47,647 nucleotides of DNA from positions 1 through 47,647 of the forward strand of contig NZ_KE386987.1 in assembly GCF_000429925.1 (NCBI RefSeq). The letters are read 5' to 3'. The position numbers and the translations under genes are program-made. The stretch comes from Desulfatirhabdium butyrativorans DSM 18734 (GTDB lineage: Bacteria > Desulfobacterota > Desulfobacteria > Desulfobacterales > Desulfatirhabdiaceae). The notes beneath the pieces were generated by a model, which made no database searches, had not been told where the DNA came from, and was given only the letters and a program-made list of their open reading frames with translations. Below are positions 1-8,386 of the stretch, piece after piece; position 1 is the first letter of the stretch, and each line of letters begins with the position of its first letter.

Positions 1-320
1 CGAAGAGCCAGTTCAAGGGTAAATACGAATCGCTTGTCATACGACGGGGGCACAAGCGAACGATAATTGCCCTTGGGCATAAGATCCTGCGAGTCATATT
101 TGTGATGTTAAAGAACATGAAACCATATTTTGACCCAGGCATCGACTACGAGGAGCTTATGGTAGATAGGAACGCTCCCCGGTGGCTTCAAGCTTTAAAG
201 AAGTTCGGTTACTTGCCACAGTCAGCGTAGCCGAATCGTTCAGCCAAAAAAGATCGTTTTGCCATGCGCTGTTGGTGCTCCCGACAGTGAGAGGGAGGGT
301 GTTCGCTAAGCGGAGCAGCA
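1..320 (+). mobile_element. Right end of an IS110-family insertion sequence (boundary estimated)
   Basis: This covers the transposase tail (3-230) and about 90 bp of non-coding sequence before recognisable GTPase coding begins near 330-345. IS110 elements usually lack terminal inverted repeats, so the exact end cannot be read here; 300-340 is an estimate from where the downstream protein starts to look like its family. Confidence 0.45.
3..230 (+). CDS. IS110-family transposase, C-terminal fragment
   Basis: The reading frame is open at the left edge of the window and stops with TAG at 228-230, giving the last 75 residues of a larger protein. The text resembles the end of IS110-family DEDD transposases: a basic stretch followed by GHKILRVIFVML, and a terminal APRWLQALKKFGYLP. 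Catalytic residues and the N-terminus lie outside the window. The following 100 bp should contain the right end of the element. The next gene begins without its expected front half, which suggests that the element inserted into it or that a deletion starts at its edge. The frame is too short at the window edge for simple ORF calling. The family call rests on recognition of the C-terminal pattern alone. Confidence 0.72.
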   Translation, partial: KSQFKGKYESLVIRRGHKRTIIALGHKILRVIFVMLKNMKPYFDPGIDYEELMVDRNAPRWLQALKKFGYLPQSA

Positions 321-1717
321 TTTTCACGGTAAAGAACACTATTTTTATTGACACACCAGGCTTGGGTGCTAATGCGCTGGATGATCAGGTTACGCTTGAC
401 TCCCTTCACATTGCCGACGTTGCGATCCTGGTGATCAACGCCCTCAGGCCAGGAGGCGAGCAGGCTTTTGAGTTGGCCGAAAGGCTACGAATAACAGGCA
501 AGAAAATGTTCTGCGTTGTTACGAACGCTGACCGTGTCTCAGAGGCCGAACTATGGGACGCAATGGAGGAAGCGCGAAAACTTTTCGGCGATGTAATCGA
601 AAACGCTCCTATCGCATTCAGTTCAAAAAAGGTTCGCCAGATAATGGAAGCTCTGGAGACTACGGCAGATGAGAACAAGGAAGCTTTTCTTAAAGACTTG
701 GACCACTGGGGCTATACGCCATTCCGCCAAGCCCTTTTGACGGACTATTTATTAGGTAGCGGCAAGGCTGCAACACAAAGAGTCGTCGCAACTCAGATCG
801 GAATCCTTGATCTGTTGGAGAAATTACGCCACGGAGTAAGCGGCGAATTGGGACATGCGGAGAGCAAATCCAAGGCAATTCAGGAAGGCTTATCCGAGGC
901 AGATCGGGTAATCAACAAAATCATGGTACCCCAAAAGCCATTTCTTGATGAAAAGATCAAAGATACTGTGGTTCTCCATGTGTCTGAGTTTATCAAAGAT
1001 CTGAATGACGCGGTCGATCTGTTCATCGACCGCCGGACCGATATCTCGGCAGGTTCCTTATGGGAAGGCATGAAGGCACTCGTGGGTAAGATCAGCGAAA
1101 AACAAAACACGAGAAATCTCAAAAAATTGCAGCACGAGTTTGAAGATCTTTTTCCCGAAACACATCATCGTTATCTGGCGACACGCCTTCACGATAGCAT
1201 CCAAAGCCTTCTGCAGATCGGGTGGCAAGAAATTAGCTCTGTAATTATCAATCCGCAGGATGGCGCTCCTTTCGACACCGATTCGATCAATCGCCAAATG
1301 AACGGCCTAATGGTCGGTTTGACTGTTTCGCTTACCGTGACCATTGGAGCTTTCATCGCCTTACTTTTCATCCCAGGAGGCGCCTTGGTGGATGCCGTTA
1401 CGCTGATCGTTGGCCTTTTTGGGGGCGGTACCTTTCTCAGCAAATTGGATGCACGAATCAACCGGATAAAGAGAGAAGCCCGAATGCGCATTCGCACCCA
1501 AAGCAAGAAACTCGTCATGGAGCTTTCCGAATACTTCATGAAGATCAACCAGCAAGTGTTCGATTCCATCAAGGCCCGCTTGCGCGAGGGACATAGTGAA
1601 AAAGAAGCTGAAAAGAGCCGCCTAATCGATCTAGTCCAATCCTGGAAGCAAGCACACGAAACTTTGCGTGGTTTTGATGCGCTGATTAGCGACAAGAGCA
1701 AAGGAGCAGCGGCATGA
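182..1717 (+). CDS. Dynamin-like GTPase, 5'-truncated remnant
   Basis: This is a large GTPase of the bacterial dynamin-like type that has lost its front end. Recognisable sequence begins around residue 51, where IFIDTPGLG gives the G3 motif (DTPG, residues 57-60). A G4-like TNAD follows at 115-118. The P-loop (G1) and switch I that should precede them are absent, and residues 1-50 read as junk from the IS110 end. The C-terminal half is helical, with a hydrophobic hairpin at about residues 375-420 that probably inserts in or across the inner membrane. Its stop overlaps the next start by 4 bp (ATGA), so it belonged to a translationally coupled operon. Without G1 it should not bind GTP. The ATG at 182 lies within the transposase frame and is unlikely to be the ancestral start. 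The family assignment is good; present function is doubtful. Confidence 0.7.
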   Translation: MASSFKEVRLLATVSVAESFSQKRSFCHALLVLPTVRGRVFAKRSSIFTVKNTIFIDTPGLGANALDDQVTLDSLHIADVAILVINALRPGGEQAFELAERLRITGKKMFCVVTNADRVSEAELWDAMEEARKLFGDVIENAPIAFSSKKVRQIMEALETTADENKEAFLKDLDHWGYTPFRQALLTDYLLGSGKAATQRVVATQIGILDLLEKLRHGVSGELGHAESKSKAIQEGLSEADRVINKIMVPQKPFLDEKIKDTVVLHVSEFIKDLNDAVDLFIDRRTDISAGSLWEGMKALVGKISEKQNTRNLKKLQHEFEDLFPETHHRYLATRLHDSIQSLLQIGWQEISSVIINPQDGAPFDTDSINRQMNGLMVGLTVSLTVTIGAFIALLFIPGGALVDAVTLIVGLFGGGTFLSKLDARINRIKREARMRIRTQSKKLVMELSEYFMKINQQVFDSIKARLREGHSEKEAEKSRLIDLVQSWKQAHETLRGFDALISDKSKGAAA

Positions 1718-3177
1718 GCGGAAGAGAAGCCTTTGATCCAGCCATCGTTCTTACGACCGCACGCCACACACTCGACGGACTGGGGTTGGACTACACAACC
1801 CAACTGGACAAACTTGAGGCATTTTTGAACGGCCCGCCAGTGTGTGCTGTAACGGGCAGGTCGAAAAGGGGAGTCGAGCTTATCTGCAAAAAAATATCGA
1901 CAAACCGTCAATGGTCCTTGATGCAGGCGAGTGTGGATCAGGTTTCTCCTGCTTTTCTGGCTGATGTAGTCGTTTTAGCGACACCTGCCCATTCAGCACT
2001 TGCACGAAATGAGTCGGAAACTTTGGCCAGACTAAAGAAAGCAGGGCGGCCGATAAAATTGGTTGTGACCGAGCTTGAATCGATGGGAGACGACACCGAA
2101 CAAAAGGTTGCTATAAAAGAAATTGAAAATCTGCGACTCCAAAGAGAAATAAAGCCCCTTGGCATCGATTGGCTGTTCTGGCGGAACGATAATGCCGATT
2201 CAATAAATGAGTTTTTGCAGACATTTTCCCATTTGCCTAAGGATCGCCTACATGCTGGCGCATTTAATGACGCTCTGGCGCAGATTCTCGGGCAAGCGAA
2301 AACTGCCATGCAAGAAGCCGAAGATCAACGAACAAAGGCGGCCCAGGGCTTGAAAAATATCGATATGCTTTATGGAAAGGCTGCAACGCACATCCATCAT
2401 GTCGCAACAAATGCAAGGCTTGTGGTCCGTGACAGACTCCGCGATTGGCGCATGAATTTTGACAGTGCCGCCCAATCGACGGCAGTGGGGCTATCCGGCT
2501 GGATTTCAAGAAACGGATTAGGCGAGATAGACGATGCGCTTATTCCTCTTGTGGACTCTTGGCGGACGTTTACATCCGAACTGGATGAAGTGCTCAGTCT
2601 TCCTGCTCGCCGTTATCAAGAGGAGGCGACTGCCATGCATCGCAAACTGGACAGCATGGCCCAATCCATCGGTATCGAGACTCAAGCGGAGGCCGAAATA
2701 AACATCGATTGGTTGTCTGACAAGACACGCGAAGCAGCAGATCAATTGCGTGAGTCGGACATGCAAGTTGTCCTGGATGCGGCTAAAACGGAAGCAAGGG
2801 ACTGTTTGAAGCAACCGGAACGAAAGGAAAGCGAGGAGGCAGAATCGGATACTAAACAGACAAAGGAGGAGTGGCGAACAAGGCTACAAATAAAACTAGA
2901 TGAAATTCAAGGTAAAGCACCACAAGCACGCATTGAAACCATTCTTTTTCATGCAATTGAAACCATCATTGGCCCGCGCATGGAGCGTCTAATTGATTCA
3001 GTCAGCGAGGATGTAAGCAACAAGACTCCTGTCATAAATGAAGCATTTGTTACGGAATATAAAAAGAGAATCGACGCGCTACGGATGGACTTCGACCAAG
3101 CTTATGGTTGGCAGGGCATGTATTCAGAACTCTTGGCATTAATTGATAGTGTCGACAAGCAACGTAGGGGTCGATGA
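1714..3177 (+). CDS. Degenerate GTPase-like protein of the dynamin operon
   Basis: A 487-residue protein with no membrane segment. Its N-terminal 160 residues follow the alternating strand/helix pattern of a GTPase domain, but the P-loop position reads GRSKRGVE (48-55) without the Lys-Ser/Thr needed for phosphate binding. The DxxG site is not recognisable, and the place of the N/TKxD motif reads TELE. The rest is charged and helical, with likely coiled coils around 190-230 and 310-400. It overlaps both neighbours by 4 bp, so it is made together with the flanking GTPases. I infer a pseudo-GTPase that pairs with or regulates the active subunits, comparable in layout to multi-subunit bacterial dynamins such as LeoABC. 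I do not recognise a named family. Confidence 0.6.
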   Translation: MSGREAFDPAIVLTTARHTLDGLGLDYTTQLDKLEAFLNGPPVCAVTGRSKRGVELICKKISTNRQWSLMQASVDQVSPAFLADVVVLATPAHSALARNESETLARLKKAGRPIKLVVTELESMGDDTEQKVAIKEIENLRLQREIKPLGIDWLFWRNDNADSINEFLQTFSHLPKDRLHAGAFNDALAQILGQAKTAMQEAEDQRTKAAQGLKNIDMLYGKAATHIHHVATNARLVVRDRLRDWRMNFDSAAQSTAVGLSGWISRNGLGEIDDALIPLVDSWRTFTSELDEVLSLPARRYQEEATAMHRKLDSMAQSIGIETQAEAEINIDWLSDKTREAADQLRESDMQVVLDAAKTEARDCLKQPERKESEEAESDTKQTKEEWRTRLQIKLDEIQGKAPQARIETILFHAIETIIGPRMERLIDSVSEDVSNKTPVINEAFVTEYKKRIDALRMDFDQAYGWQGMYSELLALIDSVDKQRRGR

Positions 3178-6100
3178 GCCTTTCACCTGAAAATATCCTG
3201 ACCTTTGGAAGCGACTTGGAGGAAGCCGAAGCTGATTATCGTCAGATGCTGAAAGCAATCAACGCCCGATGCTCCGAGTCCATTCGCCTACCGCCTTTGA
3301 CCATCGCTTTGTTGGGCCCTTCTGATTCAGGAAAGACGACCTTCGTCAACGCTCTGCTCAATCCGAAAAGTTACGGACTTGTTCCCTTTGCCGCAAATGC
3401 TGGTCCTGACACAATTTATCCAGTCGAAATCAGGTACGGAACCAATCTCGAAGCTATTGCCACTTTTAAGGCAGGCAAACCAACGAGCCAAACACAGGTT
3501 GCAGTCAGACAATTTCTACCACCGAAAGACGTTGCGTGCTGGAGGCTGAAGGAGGAAGTAGCAGCGAAAACCAGAGGTCAAGTAATGGCTCGGCTTTCCG
3601 TACGGATTCCGCATCCATTATTGAAGGCTTGGGATTTACACCTGATCGACATGCCCAGCCTGAGTCCTGATCATGAAGACTGGTGGATGGTCAAGAACAT
3701 TCTTAGTCCGAAAATCAATCCGCACGTCGCTATTTTCTATCTTTGTCATTCGCGTGGATTATCCGATCATGACGAACTCAGCTTGGAGGACTGCCGAAGA
3801 ACACCCACAGTGCTGCTGGTAAATATTCGTAAAGAGGAACTTTCGCCCACGCGTTCGGTCATTGAACTAGAGCGATGGGATTCTCACCAAGCTGTCATTC
3901 CAGTGATCCTACCAATGAATATCAAAGCTGTAGCCACCCCTAACAGCGCGGAACGACAAGCGCTGCTCTGCACACTAGCCTGTCTGCGTCGTCGTCAAAT
4001 AACATCCATGAATGAATCCATCCTTCGTCAATTAGAGCAAAGGAAGACTTGGTTAGCCGAGAGCGGCTGGCGGGCATTTCAGGAAGCTATGACTATTAAG
4101 AACGGTGGTGCCTCTATGCTCAAGCGTCTTGAGGCCCTGCGGTGTTTGGTAGCTCTGGAAAATTGGTTTTCGGTATTCAAAGGAGAGCATGCTCCAAGAG
4201 CCTTCGTATTGGAAAACCGCTATTTTGAACTCGAAGAGCGATGTCGTCGCATCGAGCGACTAAATGATGTGGCATTAAAAAAGGATTTAGAATGTAAGGC
4301 CTCAATTCTTGCGGATATCTATAATGTCGAAACTATCAAAGCGCCACGGCCAAAAGCTACAAAGCCAGATGATACAGGCGAAGAGGAAAAAACTGCTTTT
4401 GCAAAAGACCTGGTGGAAGCGCGGAACGGTCTGCAAAAAATCCTGTCGAATCTCTTAGAAGAGAAAAAGAACCTTGGCTTTTCTGTTTCACAAGTCAGGA
4501 TCTTAGAGACCATCGGCGCTAGTGTTAAGGACGGTCGAAGCGAGGTTGCTCTGTTAGGCATGTTTAGCTCAGGCAAATCGTCAGTTATCAATGCGCTTCT
4601 TGACGTTCCTACGGATGACAGGAATGCCAAATTACTACCTACTGCTGTTAAGCCAGAAACGGCTACCGTTAACCGCATTGTCTATGCTGACAAACCACAG
4701 CTAGTCAAAGCCGATTGGCAGGATGAAGTGGAGTTGACATTTCTAAGCCTGACACCTTCATTGAAGAATGCGTTCAAAGTACATCACCAAGAGATCGGCG
4801 CTTTTGAGACTTGGCTCCGTAGCGGCCAGGTGAATTTGGCAGACTGTGAATTGCATACTCTCAAACCAGACACAGTAGGTGGGTTTTTATCCAAACCGAT
4901 CACACTCGGACCAACGACCGATCGAAAATTGCTTGACAATCTTCTTTCCCTAATTGATATCGGTCGCAAAGGTCGGCGGGTCGACTTTCTCTATTTTGGT
5001 GAACCAGGATTGTCCCCAAGCATTCCACAAAGAACTGGGGACATCGCTGAAAAAGTGCGCATTACAAAAGAAGTGCCTGAGCGCGTAGTGATCAGACGCT
5101 TTGCAAAAAAACCTACCGATCTACATCCAGGGATGCAATTACCACAACTTTTTGATATTATAAAAAAGCCCGAAATTGCACTTCGTCTTGACATAGTGAC
5201 AGTTGGCTTTAACCACCCACTGCTAAAACATATTGCGTTTATTGATACACCTGGGACTGACTCACCCATTCCGCATCATCGACAAATGGCCCGTGAACGA
5301 ATTCAATTCCGGTTAAGCCCGGTGCTTTACTGCTTTCTCTCACAACAAGCTGCGGGGAGGGAAGATACGGAGAACCTGACGATTCTTAAACACTTTAATT
5401 TGGATAGGGGTGAGCGAGACCGTAAGTTGTTTTTTACAATCACACGGAAAGCCCTATTTGAAGAAAAAGTCCGTCAGGATGAAATCCGCAACCATGTAAT
5501 ACGCCAGCTTGAGTTTATAGGCATTAAGAATCCCAAAGTGTTTTTCGTCGAGGCTGTCAAGTACAAAGATCCAGAATTTGAGGAAATGCGCCAGAACCTA
5601 AGCCGCTATTTATTGAGTCAATTACTGCCTGATTATTTGGCCCATGTAGATCATGCGCTATCCGTTGTTGCAGAAGTTAAAGACGATGCAAAGCGCCAAC
5701 TCGAAGCTGAAGCTATGGATGCGAAACAACGAGAGAATAGACGGAATACCTTGAGCGGTATGATCGAGGCAGTTAAGGCGGTCAAAAAGGAAGCAAGTGG
5801 GTCATATTGGGGGATCGAGTGGGTAAAAAAGCGACTTGGTTGTCAACTTGAAACGAACAATAAAAGTATGGATGATCTAATTGATGGTTTAACAAGCCGT
5901 GACGCCTTTGATGGGTTTGGCAAAGAGGCCGAAGTCCTTCTTGAAGACTTCAATGATACAATTGAGAAAATGTTAAATGCTTCGATAGATTCGCTGATCA
6001 ACAAACTTGACAGCCAGCTTTTGTCTCTTATTCCGAATAAAAAAGAATCGCCCATCGAAAACTTGGACCGACTTCTTAAAGCACCCGCCTTTGAACTCAA

Positions 6101-6491
6101 TCGACGCGATGCTTATTTTTCCGGCGGGACGCTTCTGGAGAAGGCTGATCGATTAGTATGGCCCGGTTGGGCGAAGCGCATTTTCACACTGGGAATTGCA
6201 ACAGACAAAGCGGTTGAAAATAACAGAGCAGAGATCGGTCGCGCTTGGAGCGCATCTTACAAACGCGGACACGAAGAGATAAATAATGATATCAGAAAAA
6301 TGATCGAACATGTCGATAACCATTTGGCTGTTGTGATAGAAAGCCTTCAGAAGGCGGACAAGTCACTGAGAGGCGGGTTGACTGCCGGACAGAAAAACGA
6401 GCTAGGCGAACGTTTTAAGCGGGCGGAGATGTGGTGCAAGAAACTTGACAGTTTGAAAAGAGTAGCTCCAAAACTAGTGGTGGGAAATTGA
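3174..6491 (+). CDS. Tandem dynamin-like protein with two P-loops
   Basis: This 1105-residue protein carries two GTPase modules in one chain, an arrangement known from DynA-type bacterial dynamins. Module 1 has a good P-loop, GPSDSGKT (48-55), but a weakened G3 (DMPS, 159-162). Module 2 has P-loop GMFSSGKS (462-469) and G3 DTPG (691-694). The G4 region of module 2 reads FTITRKA, lacking the usual Asp. Each module is followed by charged helical sequence, as expected for a stalk; I see no obvious transmembrane hairpin, so membrane contact may come from partners. The start overlaps the preceding stop by 4 bp. Known dynamins remodel or fuse membranes, and some act in phage defence or toxin secretion; which applies here cannot be read from sequence. 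Confidence 0.78.
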   Translation: MSLSPENILTFGSDLEEAEADYRQMLKAINARCSESIRLPPLTIALLGPSDSGKTTFVNALLNPKSYGLVPFAANAGPDTIYPVEIRYGTNLEAIATFKAGKPTSQTQVAVRQFLPPKDVACWRLKEEVAAKTRGQVMARLSVRIPHPLLKAWDLHLIDMPSLSPDHEDWWMVKNILSPKINPHVAIFYLCHSRGLSDHDELSLEDCRRTPTVLLVNIRKEELSPTRSVIELERWDSHQAVIPVILPMNIKAVATPNSAERQALLCTLACLRRRQITSMNESILRQLEQRKTWLAESGWRAFQEAMTIKNGGASMLKRLEALRCLVALENWFSVFKGEHAPRAFVLENRYFELEERCRRIERLNDVALKKDLECKASILADIYNVETIKAPRPKATKPDDTGEEEKTAFAKDLVEARNGLQKILSNLLEEKKNLGFSVSQVRILETIGASVKDGRSEVALLGMFSSGKSSVINALLDVPTDDRNAKLLPTAVKPETATVNRIVYADKPQLVKADWQDEVELTFLSLTPSLKNAFKVHHQEIGAFETWLRSGQVNLADCELHTLKPDTVGGFLSKPITLGPTTDRKLLDNLLSLIDIGRKGRRVDFLYFGEPGLSPSIPQRTGDIAEKVRITKEVPERVVIRRFAKKPTDLHPGMQLPQLFDIIKKPEIALRLDIVTVGFNHPLLKHIAFIDTPGTDSPIPHHRQMARERIQFRLSPVLYCFLSQQAAGREDTENLTILKHFNLDRGERDRKLFFTITRKALFEEKVRQDEIRNHVIRQLEFIGIKNPKVFFVEAVKYKDPEFEEMRQNLSRYLLSQLLPDYLAHVDHALSVVAEVKDDAKRQLEAEAMDAKQRENRRNTLSGMIEAVKAVKKEASGSYWGIEWVKKRLGCQLETNNKSMDDLIDGLTSRDAFDGFGKEAEVLLEDFNDTIEKMLNASIDSLINKLDSQLLSLIPNKKESPIENLDRLLKAPAFELNRRDAYFSGGTLLEKADRLVWPGWAKRIFTLGIATDKAVENNRAEIGRAWSASYKRGHEEINNDIRKMIEHVDNHLAVVIESLQKADKSLRGGLTAGQKNELGERFKRAEMWCKKLDSLKRVAPKLVVGN

Positions 6492-6493
6492 CA

Positions 6494-6943
6494 ATGGCAG
6501 ACAAAGGCAAAGATAAAGCAGTCGAGGACTTAGAAAATCTTGAGAATTCAGTAGAGACGGTTCTCGCTGAAACGGTTGCGGACATAGCTGGGCGGGCGAT
6601 CAAGCCTGAGCTCCAACCGTTCACCAAAAAAATCGATGCGGCGGTCGAGACGCTCGAAGACCTCATCGGAGAACTCAGGGAATTCAAACGCCAACAAACT
6701 TCTGAAGCGGCCGATACTCGGGCGGCTGTTTCCAACATAGCTGATCGACTGGGGAAAACTGGCACAGAAGTAAGCAATTTTGAACGCCAACTGTGTTCGA
6801 TTGCGGAGCGATTGAAAACGCTCACTGAAATCTCAAGTCATCAAGGATCTCGTCTGAAAGTTATGTTTATCGTGTTTCTCGCTTTTGATATCATCCTGTT
6901 AGCCGGACTTGTGGCGAACCTGTTGATATACTTTGGTAAATAA
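6494..6943 (+). CDS. Small coiled-coil protein with C-terminal membrane anchor
   Basis: This is about 149 residues. The N-terminal 115 are acidic and helical with heptad-like spacing (coiled coil), and the C-terminal 30 form one hydrophobic helix (VMFIVFLAFDIILLAGLVAN) ending four residues before the stop, so the protein looks tail-anchored with its coiled coil in the cytoplasm. The ATG at 6494 is chosen; a TTG at 6488 would overlap the previous stop and add two residues. A GGTGGG stretch lies about 10 bp upstream. As last gene of the dynamin operon it may dock the soluble GTPases on the membrane. No family is recognised. Confidence 0.68.
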   Translation: MADKGKDKAVEDLENLENSVETVLAETVADIAGRAIKPELQPFTKKIDAAVETLEDLIGELREFKRQQTSEAADTRAAVSNIADRLGKTGTEVSNFERQLCSIAERLKTLTEISSHQGSRLKVMFIVFLAFDIILLAGLVANLLIYFGK

Positions 6944-6947
6944 AAAT

Positions 6948-7020
6948 CCGACCCCGGAGGGGCCGGTATTGAAAACCCCTGGAAGGGGATTACTATGCCT
7001 TGACCCTGAAAGGGTCAAGG
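6948..7020. repeat. Three consecutive triloop hairpins after the dynamin operon
   Basis: Three inverted repeats lie head to tail: CCCC-GGA-GGGG (6952-6962, extended by CCG/CGG outside), CCCCT-GGA-AGGGG (6976-6988), and a perfect 10-bp stem CCTTGACCCT-GAA-AGGGTCAAGG (6998-7020). All have three-base purine-rich loops. They follow the last operon stop by 5 bp and may end transcription or protect the 3' end, although no long T-run follows. The shared design also fits REP-like elements. Confidence 0.6.
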
Positions 7021-7276
7021 ATGATTTATTCCAGTTTCAAACGAAAATAGCCGCAACTATTTAAACCATTTTCCTGAACCTATTGATATTTATTTCTTAC
7101 CCCAACAGGATTTCTTTTTTGTTCTGTTTCTTCTTTCTTTTGTTGATTTGAGAATGCCTTTATATATTTCTCAGTTTCAATGGCAGTGGCTCCTCCAATA
7201 TCTTGTATCGCTATTTGGGTATTGATACAGGATGATTTTGCAGTACCATAGATCGGTGTCGATAGTTTCTCTTAAC

Positions 7277-7345
7277 CGACTCAGTAGTGCACCCCTAATT
7301 GATAGTTGTTGTTACAACTCAAGCCTACGCTGCACCACTAAGTCG
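7277..7345. repeat. Imperfect 15-bp inverted repeat around a small hairpin
   Basis: The arms 7277-7291 and 7331-7345 match at 13 of 15 positions when one is reverse-complemented, and pairing extends outward to TTAAC on the left and GTT on the right with one bulged base. Between them AGTTGT-TGTT-ACAACT forms an inner hairpin. The folded shape superficially recalls recombination sites of the attC type, but the outer core motifs do not fit the consensus and no integron integrase is visible. It could also be a small structured RNA. Confidence 0.4.
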
Positions 7346-7373
7346 TTCAGACGGCAAAGCCTCTGAACTCTGA

Positions 7374-7397
7374 CCTTGCCCTGAGGGCAAGGTTTTT
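7374..7397 (+). terminator. Rho-independent terminator
   Basis: CCTTGCCC-TGA-GGGCAAGG (7374-7392) forms a perfect 8-bp GC-rich stem with a three-base loop, followed directly by TTTTT (7393-7397). This is a textbook intrinsic terminator on the plus strand. It lies about 430 bp past the dynamin operon with no recognised gene in between, so what it terminates is unclear. Confidence 0.7.
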
Positions 7398-7597
7398 CAC
7401 ATTAGAATAAATAACAATCAAGATCTTCTATGGAAATTGTATTAGCCGGATGTCACTGTCACGACCTTCTCATGAAAAAGGGGCTGTCCAGAAACACAAA
7501 AATCAACGGTTGTATTGAATCCCAAAACGGTTTTTCGATCAGGTCTGGGTGGCTCTGATAGGGCGATCATGGTTAGCTCTATTAGGGTGATTATTGA

Positions 7598-8119
7598 CAC
7601 ATACCCACTTCTCAGGTAGGTGCTGCAGTGATCGGCGCTGGTGCAGGGGCTATTATTGGTAGCTTTATTCTGCCTGGGATCGGGACAGTGATCGGCGCCG
7701 CATTTGGAGGGTGGGTCGGGTCGCTCTTTGGTCCAACCCTTGATGAAATGAAGGTAGACGCCATAAAAAGCCTTTGCTCAAGTTTCGACGATTACTGGGG
7801 CCGATCAATACGTCACGTTATCGAGGGGCAGATAGACTCCGCTCTTCGCAGACAAATCCAGAACGGAAAGGACCGAATTCATCGATACGTTAGCCGCTAC
7901 GCTGCGACCGTCAACGAACTGATCGAGAAGCAGGCTGCGCAGGCGGCCGAACTCGCCTTGCAGAAGCAAAGGATGGATGACTTGTCAGCATGATGCGAAG
8001 TGAGAAGGCACGAGTTGGATGGATCTCTGATGGAGTTACGCCGCCGAAGCGCAGAGGCTGAAGGTGCTATGCGTGCCGCCATCGACGACGTAAGGAAGAT
8101 GTGGGATGACGACGCGTAA
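7598..8119 (+). pseudogene. Dynamin-like protein C-terminus, broken by an in-frame TGA
   Basis: The frame opens after a stop at 7595-7597 and begins with a glycine zipper: AGAGAIIG, then a hydrophobic PGIGTVIGAAFGG segment, typical of the membrane hairpin of some dynamin-like GTPases. A charged helical tail follows to a TGA at 7991-7993. The same frame then continues with coiled-coil-like sequence (SLMELRRRSAEAEGAMR and so on) to TAA at 8117-8119, ending in KMWDDDA. The simplest reading is one C-terminal region interrupted by a nonsense mutation, with the whole GTPase domain missing. A GTG at 7628 could start a 121-residue peptide, but no good ribosome site precedes it. No selenocysteine context is apparent. 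Confidence 0.55.
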
Positions 8120-8386
8120 AACGCGCTGCCAGTCGGCATTCTATTTTCCCTTTGTCGCAGCATCGAGATCCGTTCCGCGGTTGTTCCCTGCTCTTTTGAT
8201 GCTTTGGTTGCCTGAAGAACAGACCCGTCTTTTGAAGATAATACCACAAGGTCAAGTCAATCTATCGAATTGCGAATATGAACCCAGCTCATTTCACAGC
8301 TTCTTGCTGCAATACGCACCAAAAAGGGTTGGAGCCCGGGAATCAGCGGAAAGCACCAATTCAAATCCGAAAATCAGGAGCGGGAA

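Larger units (their letters stand above)
7021..7597. other. Gene-free AT-rich stretch in the accessory region
   Basis: No convincing reading frame is visible on either strand. The stretch contains an imperfect inverted repeat (7277-7345) and a terminator-like hairpin (7374-7397), listed separately. The last 200 bp before the dynamin-like fragment look like eroded sequence. Confidence 0.5.

Noticed and set aside
7991-7993. TGA read as selenocysteine in the dynamin-like fragment
   Set aside because: No selenoprotein family matches and no SECIS-like hairpin follows directly; a nonsense mutation in a gene already missing its GTPase domain is simpler.
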